Part shown: in pieces, positions 1 through 6,583 of the stretch
How positions within the stretch are numbered: position 1 is the first letter of the stretch
Layout of the letters: each line of letters begins with the position of its first letter
Assembly: GCA_030605085.1 (NCBI GenBank)
Contig: JAUWBH010000035.1
Location: forward strand, 1-39,816
Origin: Promethearchaeota archaeon
GTDB taxonomy: Archaea; Asgardarchaeota; Lokiarchaeia; Sigynarchaeales; SOKP01
Reading direction: 5' to 3'
Length of the DNA: 39,816 nucleotides
Made by a program: the position numbers and the translations under genes
Notes under the pieces: model-generated
Seen by the model: only the letters and a program-made list of their open reading frames with translations
Databases searched by the model: none
What the model was told of the DNA's origin: nothing

Positions 1-568
1 CAGCTCTTGAGTCTTGAGAGTTTTTAACCACTAACATTAATTCTTGAGCAATATTTTCTTCAAAGTGATATAGACTATTGTGTGATCGTGAGCCAATTGC
101 TTGTACTAAATACTTGATGGCTAAGTCCACCCTTCTTTGAGGAGTTATGTCCACTGCTGACGCGTAAGAAATTCCCCCCATAGCAATTCGTGTAGTTTCT
201 TCTCTTGGGGCTGTATTAATTATAGCGTCTACTAAAATTTGAATAGGATTTTGATCAGTAATATGATCTATTAATTTGAATGCAATCTTCATGTTTCTTA
301 TTAACTTGTTTTTTTTTCCGCTGTTGTACGAACTTTTATGACCTCTGATTTTTCCTCCTATGAATCCTGGAGATAATAATCTATTTACAAATCGCTCAAC
401 TATCGATATGTTAGATTTCCAAAACCTTTTATGTTCGTGACGCCCGCAACTACTAGGAATTATAATTTTTCTTAAATTTATATAAGGTTCTAACGTAAAA
501 TCTTTAATCTCTTTGTCATTAAAGGACCAAATATTAAAGAGTTTAATTTCTTTTTTGGTTTTACTCAT
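1..568 (-). CDS. rps7: Small ribosomal subunit protein uS7 (partial, 3' end outside window)
   Basis: This is the 16S rRNA-binding head protein of the 30S subunit. The frame opens at ATG 568 and stays open to the window edge, giving 189 codons, nearly the full length of an archaeal S7. Recognisable stretches are IPSSCGRHEHKRFWK near residue 40, VERFVNRLLSPGF near 60, and the highly conserved NPIQILVDAIINTAPREE followed by GGISYASAVDISPQRRVDLA at about 115-155, which is the S7 signature. It lies 7 nt downstream of the uS12 stop on the same strand, the usual rpsL-rpsG order, so the two are probably co-transcribed and translationally linked. Only the last residues are missing. Confidence 0.95.
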   Translation of the reverse strand, partial: MSKTKKEIKLFNIWSFNDKEIKDFTLEPYINLRKIIIPSSCGRHEHKRFWKSNISIVERFVNRLLSPGFIGGKIRGHKSSYNSGKKNKLIRNMKIAFKLIDHITDQNPIQILVDAIINTAPREETTRIAMGGISYASAVDITPQRRVDLAIKYLVQAIGSRSHNSLYHFEENIAQELMLVVKNSQDSRA

Positions 569-575
569 ATTAATT

Positions 576-1010
576 TTACCTAATCGGTTTTTCCTTCTTC
601 CCTTTTAATAAAGCGTCTAAACTAACACCATTAACTTTTATTACTTTCCATCTTACTCCCGGTAAATCGCCTATTGCCCGACCTTTCGCCCCACCTATGC
701 CTTCTACGATAACCCGATCGTGCTCCTCTATAAAGTTTAAAGCGCCATCACCAGGTAGAAAGGCAGTGACCGTTTTACCATTTTTTTTCAGTTGAACTCT
801 CACGCACTTCCGGATAGCTGAATTGGGTTGTTTACTTTCTCTTCCAACCTTTTGTAAAACAATTCCTAAAGCTTGAGGCGCCCCTTCTAAAGGGTCCGCC
901 TTTTGTTTTAGTTTGAGCTTTTTCCTCTTGTATGCAGTTTTGCTCCACCTAAATTTCCGACGATTTTTCTTAAGCTGACGAGCAGCATATAAACCTTTGG
1001 GCTTGCTTAT
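576..1010 (-). CDS. rps12: Small ribosomal subunit protein uS12; no standard start codon, probable ATA start
   Basis: This is the decoding-centre protein of the 30S subunit. Seen: the frame reads [19 protein letters not shown] at the N-terminus, then [48 protein letters not shown] and [17 protein letters not shown], with all S12 signatures intact. No ATG, GTG or TTG occurs in this frame upstream of the internal GTG at 803, which would discard half the protein. The only ATG nearby (1023) is out of frame and hits TAG after three codons. A GGTG Shine-Dalgarno-like motif (1018-1021) lies 7 nt before an in-frame ATA at 1010, which gives 144 aa, the expected length. Alternatives are a slipped GTGTGT tract (removing 4 nt joins ATG 1023 in frame) or a sequencing error. 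IS insertion has separated this gene from nusA, so it probably has its own promoter. Confidence 0.9.
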   Translation of the reverse strand: MSKPKGLYAARQLKKNRRKFRWSKTAYKRKKLKLKQKADPLEGAPQALGIVLQKVGRESKQPNSAIRKCVRVQLKKNGKTVTAFLPGDGALNFIEEHDRVIVEGIGGAKGRAIGDLPGVRWKVIKVNGVSLDALLKGKKEKPIR

Positions 1011-1184
1011 ACTAACACACCATTAATCTAATTTTTTTCTTATGAACAACGATAATTATTAAAATAATATTTCTTTCAACTTAAAATTTATGACTTAAAT
1101 AATAAAATAGTGAAGACGACAATTAATTGTATCGCCTAGAAAATTAGCAAAATTTTTCCTATATATATTAAAATTATCCTAATC

Positions 1185-1300
1185 AATTTAAACTCTTAAA
1201 TATCTAAAAAAATGAAAAAGTTGAGGAAATCAGTAAATTATTACACTCCATTTATATATAAATTCGAGAATACAATTAAAATTTGTGAATAAAGTTAAAG
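1185..1300 (+). repeat. Left end/promoter region shared with the LAGLIDADG endonuclease locus
   Basis: This segment aligns without gaps to the reverse complement of 25331-25444. Identical runs are 31 nt (1219-1249) and 20 nt (1251-1270), plus 11 nt at the outer edge. It contains a 12-bp palindrome TTTATATATAAA (1251-1262) that looks like a strong archaeal TATA box, about 70 bp upstream of the tnpB start. It is probably the IS left end together with its promoter. Confidence 0.75.
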
Positions 1301-1331
1301 TAAACAAAAAAAACCTTCCTAAAGCAATAAA

Positions 1332-2588
1332 ATGAATCGTGCTATAAAGATTAGAATCTATCCTAACAAACAACAACGGGAACAGACACATAGGACAATC
1401 GGGCATTGTCGCTTTCTCTACAACAATATGTTGGAAGAAAGAAAGGAATTATATCAACAATTAAAGGATGATAAGGAAAGATTGTATAAATACAAGTACA
1501 AAACCGAAAAACAATACAAAAAAGAGTATCCTTTTTTAAAAGAAGCCGATTCGATTGCACTTCAATCTTCGAGGGAACACCTACAAGATGCTTATTCTCG
1601 ATTTTTTAAAGGTTTAAAAAATGGAAGGAAAGTCGGCTTTCCAAGATTCAAGTCCAAGAAAGGAAAGGAAAGCTACACGACCAAACAAGTAAATAGAAAC
1701 ATTAAGATTGATTTTAAGAGAAAAAAAATACAATTACCTAAATTAAAATGGTTAAAATATAAGGATAATAGAGTTTTTTCCGAAGAAATAAAACATGCTA
1801 CTGTGAGCAAGACGAAATCCAACAAATATTTTATATCGTTAATTTTAGAAGCTCACACCAATGCTGAACCGAAGCTAATAATACAAGAAGACGATATTAT
1901 TGCTTTCGATATGTCGGCAAAAGATTTCTTGGTGAACGAAGCGTTTAGATTGAGAAATCCAAAGTTTTACCGTTCAGAAGAGAAGAAGAATAAGAAACTC
2001 CAAAAAAATCTCTCTCGAAAAAAGGAAGGTTCTAAGAATCGGGAAAAAGCAAGGTTGAAATTAGCAAAACACCACGACGAGATATGCAATAGAAAGAAGG
2101 ATTGGACGCATATACTTACCCGTAAATTAGCCGATAATTACGATGCTATCGTTTTAGAGAATCTAAACGTTAAAGGAATGCAGAAATTTAATTCTGGTCT
2201 GTCTAAATCCATAACTTTAGATTTTTCTTGGCATCAATTTAAAACATATTTAAAGTATAAAATGGAATGGTTGGGAAAGCATTTCGTTTTGGTAGGTAGA
2301 TTCTTTCCTTCGAGCAGAATTTGTTCAAACTGCGGTCAGATAACCAATGACCTTACTTTAAACGATAGGGTTTGGACTTGTTCTTTTTGTGTAAAAACTC
2401 ACGATAGAGACGAGAACGCTTCCATAAATCTCAAAGCCGAAGGAATAAGAATTTTAAAGGAAGAAAGAAACATCACGATCATTAGTAATAATGATAAAAC
2501 TACCGTAGGAACAACGGAAAGTCACGCTTTTGGAGAAGATGTAAGACCTATCGAGATTCTCGAATCTTGTTTAGGCAATTTTCTGTGA
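1332..2588 (+). CDS. tnpB: TnpB, RNA-guided endonuclease of an IS200/IS605-type element (copy 1)
   Basis: TnpB is an omega-RNA-guided DNA nuclease that helps retain its transposon. The 418-aa protein begins AIKIRIYPNKQQREQ (helix-turn-helix domain) with the typical FKGLKNGRKVGFPRFKSKKG segment near residue 95. The RuvC-like residues appear intact: D in IAFDMSAKDF (about 193), E in IVLENLNVKGM (about 274) and D in HDRDENASINL (about 350). A zinc ribbon CSNCG...CSFC lies between the last two. It ends with the TESHAFGEDVRPIEI tail common to archaeal TnpBs. It resembles the second copy at 15309 closely along its length. An omega RNA would be expected to cover the 3' end of the gene and the right-end hairpin, with its guide starting after 2625. 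Confidence 0.93.
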   Translation: MNRAIKIRIYPNKQQREQTHRTIGHCRFLYNNMLEERKELYQQLKDDKERLYKYKYKTEKQYKKEYPFLKEADSIALQSSREHLQDAYSRFFKGLKNGRKVGFPRFKSKKGKESYTTKQVNRNIKIDFKRKKIQLPKLKWLKYKDNRVFSEEIKHATVSKTKSNKYFISLILEAHTNAEPKLIIQEDDIIAFDMSAKDFLVNEAFRLRNPKFYRSEEKKNKKLQKNLSRKKEGSKNREKARLKLAKHHDEICNRKKDWTHILTRKLADNYDAIVLENLNVKGMQKFNSGLSKSITLDFSWHQFKTYLKYKMEWLGKHFVLVGRFFPSSRICSNCGQITNDLTLNDRVWTCSFCVKTHDRDENASINLKAEGIRILKEERNITIISNNDKTTVGTTESHAFGEDVRPIEILESCLGNFL

Positions 2589-2596
2589 AGAAAGAA

Positions 2597-2625
2597 ACTC
2601 CTACCATTAGGGAGGAGTAGTTCAA
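2597..2625 (+). repeat. IS605-type right-end hairpin and TTCAA terminus (copy 1)
   Basis: ACTCCT (2597-2602) pairs with AGGAGT (2613-2618), with CC/GG stacked inside, followed by AGTTCAA. The hairpin plus TTCAA matches the arrangement behind the second TnpB gene. Established IS605/IS608 biology puts the right cleavage site just after such a sequence. Confidence 0.65.
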
Positions 2626-2702
2626 GGACTTCAAGAATAAAATAGTAGTTTTTACTGTGTGAAAATTACTTTTTCACGTTCTAAGGACATTTTTACCCAA
2701 TT

Positions 2703-3176
2703 TTAATTCTTAGTATTGATTATAACATTATCTACTTCGAAATGTCTAAGAACTAATAATTTAATCTTTCTTATCATACTGCCGTCTTTTCCGATAGCTT
2801 TTCCACGATCTTGGGGTCTTACTGAGATAATAACTGTTTTTTTCCCGTTTTTACTCTCCCTTATGTCAATATTTTGAACTTTTATAGAATTTTTTGAAGT
2901 ATTCAAAATAAATTGAATAAACTGGTTAAGATTATCCGAAAAAGGTATGACATCAATTTTTTTCTGCAATTTTGCCATTAAATCTTTAACATGTTCCCCT
3001 GCTTTGCCGATCGCGCGCCCTACATCTTGCTTTTTAACTAAGAATATTATAATTTCAGAAGAATTTTCTGGAGATTTAAACACTAAACAATCTTTAATTA
3101 TGGCGCCAGAGAGATTATTAAATAGCGAGATAAGTTCCATTGAACCTCTATCAATTTTAATATGTTTCTTTATCAT
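2703..3176 (-). CDS. nusA: NusA-like KH-domain transcription factor
   Basis: Archaeal NusA is a short RNA-binding protein consisting of two KH domains, without the bacterial RNAP-binding and S1 domains. The 157-aa length fits. Two KH signature loops are visible: GRAIGKAGEHVKDL near residue 53 and GKAIGKDGSMIRKIK near residue 127, each with the G-x-x-G turn. It lies 20 nt downstream of eL30 and in line with rpoA1-rpoA2, the conserved archaeal order. Downstream, an IS element separates it from its usual neighbour uS12. The role is inferred to be transcription elongation/termination or rRNA-related. Confidence 0.92.
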   Translation of the reverse strand: MIKKHIKIDRGSMELISLFNNLSGAIIKDCLVFKSPENSSEIIIFLVKKQDVGRAIGKAGEHVKDLMAKLQKKIDVIPFSDNLNQFIQFILNTSKNSIKVQNIDIRESKNGKKTVIISVRPQDRGKAIGKDGSMIRKIKLLVLRHFEVDNVIINTKN

Positions 3177-3196
3177 TTTCCAAATTTCCTTTGTAG

Positions 3197-3595
3197 TTAA
3201 TTTCTTTTTGTTTTTGATGGAACGATTGAGAGGAGATCACTGTCTCCAGGAGAGATTACTCCGATAACACTAATCATATAAGGTTTAGCACAAGAGAGTC
3301 CCAAATCCCAGCTTGACCCTACATATCTATGAACGTACAATTTATTTTCCATGAGCGAATTATAATAATTTAATTCATCTTCTAATTCTTTGGGACAATT
3401 ATTCGCAATTATCAACATTTTAAATGGATTTTCCCTAAGTTTTCTTAAAACTTGCTTCTTTCCATAGACAATTGAACCTGTCTTGTAGGCTACCTTTATG
3501 TTGGTATCAATATCGAACTCTTTTTCTTTTTTACGAGATGTGTCAATCGCACTAAAAGACTTTTGCCTCTTTATTCTCTTTGCTTTCCGTGCCAT
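3197..3595 (-). CDS. rpl30e: Large ribosomal subunit protein eL30
   Basis: eL30 is a kink-turn RNA-binding protein of the 50S subunit. The core reads AYKTGSIVYGKKQVLRKLRENPFKMLIIANNCPKEL... near residues 35-72, with the typical KTGSIVYG..Q..K and II..NCP motifs, then YRYVGSS-like VHRYVGSSWDLGLSCAKPY and a C-terminal VISPGDSDLLS. At 132 aa it is longer than the usual ~100 aa because of a basic N-terminal extension (MARKAKRIKRQK...). A later start inside the extension is possible, but the ATG at 3595 is the first one. It lies between rpoA2 and nusA as in other archaea. A 145-nt gap to rpoA2 leaves room for an internal promoter. Confidence 0.9.
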   Translation of the reverse strand: MARKAKRIKRQKSFSAIDTSRKKEKEFDIDTNIKVAYKTGSIVYGKKQVLRKLRENPFKMLIIANNCPKELEDELNYYNSLMENKLYVHRYVGSSWDLGLSCAKPYMISVIGVISPGDSDLLSIVPSKTKRN

Positions 3596-3740
3596 AAAAA
3601 ATCTTCTTTTTTGATACTGATAAATTTCAATAAATCAGTAATTAAAAAAAATATATAATCATTTTAATTTTTTTGCTATATTATGCCATTTCTTCTTTTT
3701 AAATATTTTTGAGTTAATAAAAAATGATATATTTTGTGTT

Positions 3741-6557
3741 CTATTTTTTCTTCTTTAGAATCTCTAAATTTGCATCCAAATCAAACATAATTTGCGTTCT
3801 CCCCGTCCCTATTGGACAAACTTGTCCTATGATCACATTTTCTGGAATTCCAAGCAATTTCTCTTCCTCACCATACAAACCAGCATCTAGCAATTGATTA
3901 ACTGTTACTTCGAACGCTGCTCTGGCAAAAACACTAGATTTAGAACCGGAGATCCCATGTCTTCCGATGGATTGAATCGTCCCTGATGTACACATTAGAT
4001 CAGCTAAGATTAGTAAATGTCTTAAATCCACATCTAACCCCTGTTGATCAAGAACTTTTTGCGATTCATTTATAATCTTATTACGAGCAGCCTCTATACC
4101 GTATAACTTTTCTATTTCGTGAATGTGATTTGAAACTGTACGTTTAGCATCTACTCCATCAATTTGAACAACGCCTTGCAGGTTAGTGCCTTCCGTCTTT
4201 ATCATCCATTCTTGATTGTCGTCCGAGGGCGTTAATAGTCCTCGTTTAAGCCCTCTAATCCCTTTAATTACTTTTTTTAATATTTTTTCTCGCATTTTTT
4301 GTAGACTTTGTAAGTCTTCTATGCCAGGGTCTATTATTATAGAATTTCCTTCCCTCTTGATGGATCCTTTTTTCTTGTAGCGCTTTAAAATTTCTGGAAT
4401 TTCGTCGATGTCAATCCCTTTTTTCTCGCAAATTTCAGGAATGAGATTTATGACAATATTCCAATTCACAAAATCCAAATCTACATCGTGAGTGATTTGT
4501 TCTATTCTAATTTGCTCTATACGATTATGAACTATAATTGCTTTATCTTCAGATTCGCTGTAGCCAGGTTCCAAATACACTTCCATTTGAGGTGTGGAAG
4601 GAAATCTTCTAGCGTCAACAATTTCAATAAGTCGTGGAAGTCCTTGAGTTACGGAGAATTCTTCAACACCTGCGTAATGAAAAGTACGTAGTGTATTATG
4701 AGTGATTAATCCTTCCGCTGTTGTAAAGGTTTCAAGACCATCAACAGCGAAATCATATACATACCTTGTTGGAGATCGAATAGTGCGAATATGTTCGATT
4801 TCGTCCCATACGACATCAGATTGGTAAGCGCGAAGTAAAATATTTAATAAATTGTTTATTTCATGCGTTTGATTTTGCCTTATAGCAACTTCTTTGAATT
4901 TCGTTATGTACCGTCCGAGCGTTTGGCGACCTATTTTCTGACTCTTAGTAACTTTTCTAATGTTTGCTGCAAATGCACCTTTGCTATCTATTCGTAGTTT
5001 CATTCGTATATCGTTTAAAACTGTTCCGAAACTAGGTATCATATCAATTACATCGTATGTAAAATCTCCCTCTCTTACTTTTCTCTCCTCATTAGATGCT
5101 ATAATCTTAAGATCTCGCATTTTATAAGGAATGTCAACACCAATCTGATCTCTAAATGTAGGCGCAAATTTTCCAGGAATTCGTAAATGATATTGCCCAC
5201 CTTCATAAGATTTAGAAGCGTATATTCCAAATCTAGATAGAAGCAAGCATATCCCATCGATAAGCCTCTTAGAGTTTGAGCTTGCTCGAATGTGTGACCT
5301 CTGTGGTTGAAAGTTGCCATCCCCTCCAAAGTAAGCCCTTAAGAGAGCACGAACGAATTCTATAGGAGCGTTTATCGCGAATTGTGGTATAAATTTATTG
5401 TCCGCGCCTCTCCCGCACATTTTTTCAAATAACTTTGCTAAAATCGAAGAATGCAGGAAAATTGTTGTACTAGGTCCATATTCCCCACGGGAATCTTTTA
5501 TGCTATATCCGACTTTTAAATAATCGGCAAATTGAATCGCTCTACTACGATAGGTTTCATCACTGTTGGTAATACCGATGTTACCTCCTCCGTGCGTACC
5601 TTCTGACAAATAAGCTCCTATAAACCAGCCTGTTAAAGAATTAAGTTCCAATACTTCGGGAATTGTGGTACTCAAACTATGACCTGGACTCGTAGGATAT
5701 ATAAGCCCGGGTCTAAGAACATCGGTATTATTTCTCAAACCGTTTTCGAGAGATTTTACAGCGTTTCTGAGTTGATCTTCTCCCACTGGAACTTTGTAAG
5801 TTCTGTTAAACTCCCCTTTCCAATCCCTACCAAGTCTCTCAATAGACTTTGCGGCTTTATGCAATTCTGTGCCGTACCACACTTCATCGCGGGGAATATA
5901 AACATCTAAAGAGATTCCACTTAATGAAAAATCAGATGGTAAAAAACCAATCATAGGAATTCGATTCCCAGGTCTCAATTGGTCTCCCCTTATCGAAACG
6001 ATTTGGTTTTCATGCCGAACGACAAAAGAATGAAATGGGGTTGCTCTGATTTTTCTTCCGCTTCTGGTTTCAATCTGAAGCAAAGAGCCATGTGGTAAAT
6101 GCCGACTAACTTGTAATAATCTCGCCCATTTAACAGTTTCATCAAATCCTAAAGCAGGAACATTTATTTCAACATTGCTTGGAATAGTACAAACTGTTGA
6201 ATCCCCAGATGGTAGTACATGGGATCTTTTTATTAAATCATCAACAAGCTCACCAATCTTTATAATAAATGAAAAGCTGTTTTCTCGGACTATAACGAGT
6301 TCATCTCCCGGAACGCTCATCTGAGTTCCAGGTTCTCCTATACTTTGAGCAGCTACCGTCCCACAGGGTTCAGAAACTTCTATCAAACTATTATGATAGT
6401 TAATAAAGACTTTATTTAAAAGATATTCGAGTTGTTCTTCTTCTAAATCTTCATCTTTAACCTTTTCCTTGATTTTTTCAATCAGATCTTCTGGGATTCC
6501 ATCGTTATGTAATTTTTTCAAATTTTCATCCAAAATTTTAGGCGTAACCTTAACCAT
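3741..6557 (-). CDS. rpoA2: DNA-directed RNA polymerase subunit A'' containing an intein
   Basis: This is the C-terminal half of the split largest RNAP subunit (archaeal equivalent of the C-terminal part of Rpb1/beta'), including the trigger-loop region. The 938-aa precursor has extein residues 1-80 ending GTVAAQSIGEPGTQM and resuming at TLRTFHYAGVEEFSVTQGLPRLIEIVDARR. The interrupted GTQM/TLRTFHYAG motif is one of the most conserved in the subunit. Removing residues 81-621 leaves 397 aa, the normal size. The C-terminal part shows LLILADLMCTSGTIQSIGRHG and KSSVFARAAFEVTVNQLLDA. It starts 26 nt downstream of the rpoA1 stop, so the two are co-transcribed. Activity requires protein splicing. Confidence 0.96.
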   Translation of the reverse strand: MVKVTPKILDENLKKLHNDGIPEDLIEKIKEKVKDEDLEEEQLEYLLNKVFINYHNSLIEVSEPCGTVAAQSIGEPGTQMSVPGDELVIVRENSFSFIIKIGELVDDLIKRSHVLPSGDSTVCTIPSNVEINVPALGFDETVKWARLLQVSRHLPHGSLLQIETRSGRKIRATPFHSFVVRHENQIVSIRGDQLRPGNRIPMIGFLPSDFSLSGISLDVYIPRDEVWYGTELHKAAKSIERLGRDWKGEFNRTYKVPVGEDQLRNAVKSLENGLRNNTDVLRPGLIYPTSPGHSLSTTIPEVLELNSLTGWFIGAYLSEGTHGGGNIGITNSDETYRSRAIQFADYLKVGYSIKDSRGEYGPSTTIFLHSSILAKLFEKMCGRGADNKFIPQFAINAPIEFVRALLRAYFGGDGNFQPQRSHIRASSNSKRLIDGICLLLSRFGIYASKSYEGGQYHLRIPGKFAPTFRDQIGVDIPYKMRDLKIIASNEERKVREGDFTYDVIDMIPSFGTVLNDIRMKLRIDSKGAFAANIRKVTKSQKIGRQTLGRYITKFKEVAIRQNQTHEINNLLNILLRAYQSDVVWDEIEHIRTIRSPTRYVYDFAVDGLETFTTAEGLITHNTLRTFHYAGVEEFSVTQGLPRLIEIVDARRFPSTPQMEVYLEPGYSESEDKAIIVHNRIEQIRIEQITHDVDLDFVNWNIVINLIPEICEKKGIDIDEIPEILKRYKKKGSIKREGNSIIIDPGIEDLQSLQKMREKILKKVIKGIRGLKRGLLTPSDDNQEWMIKTEGTNLQGVVQIDGVDAKRTVSNHIHEIEKLYGIEAARNKIINESQKVLDQQGLDVDLRHLLILADLMCTSGTIQSIGRHGISGSKSSVFARAAFEVTVNQLLDAGLYGEEEKLLGIPENVIIGQVCPIGTGRTQIMFDLDANLEILKKKK
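4695..6317 (-). other. Intein with LAGLIDADG homing endonuclease in RpoA''
   Basis: The intein is 541 residues (81-621 of the precursor). It starts with Ser (SVPGDELVIV, block A), has block B as GRKIRATPFHSFVV, two dodecapeptide-type endonuclease motifs (LTGWFIGAYLSEGTH and FVRALLRAYFGGDGN) and a C-terminal splice region YVYDFAVDGLETFTTAEG...ITHN. The terminal His-Asn is followed by Thr as the +1 extein nucleophile. All splicing residues appear present, and both acidic endonuclease positions (E and D) look intact. Inteins at the conserved A'' site are known in other archaea. Confidence 0.95.
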
Positions 6558-6583
6558 TTTATTTTAACCTCTACAATTCTTTT

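Larger units (their letters stand above)
1185..2625 (+). mobile_element. IS200/IS605-type element carrying TnpB only (copy 1)
   Basis: The span runs from the start of the left-end homology (AATTTAAACTC at 1185) to a right-end hairpin and TTCAA (2621-2625), with a tnpB between. There is no TnpA Y1 transposase in the window, so the element would depend on one elsewhere. It sits inside the conserved nusA-rps12 interval, in opposite orientation to the operon. The left boundary is inferred from shared sequence with the LAGLIDADG locus at 25331-25444; the right boundary is inferred from the TTCAA shared with the second TnpB copy. Confidence 0.75.

Noticed and set aside
1363..1560. 65-codon ORF on the minus strand inside tnpB copy 1
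   Set aside because: It is antisense to well-conserved TnpB sequence with no ribosome-binding site or protein-like pattern; a shadow frame.
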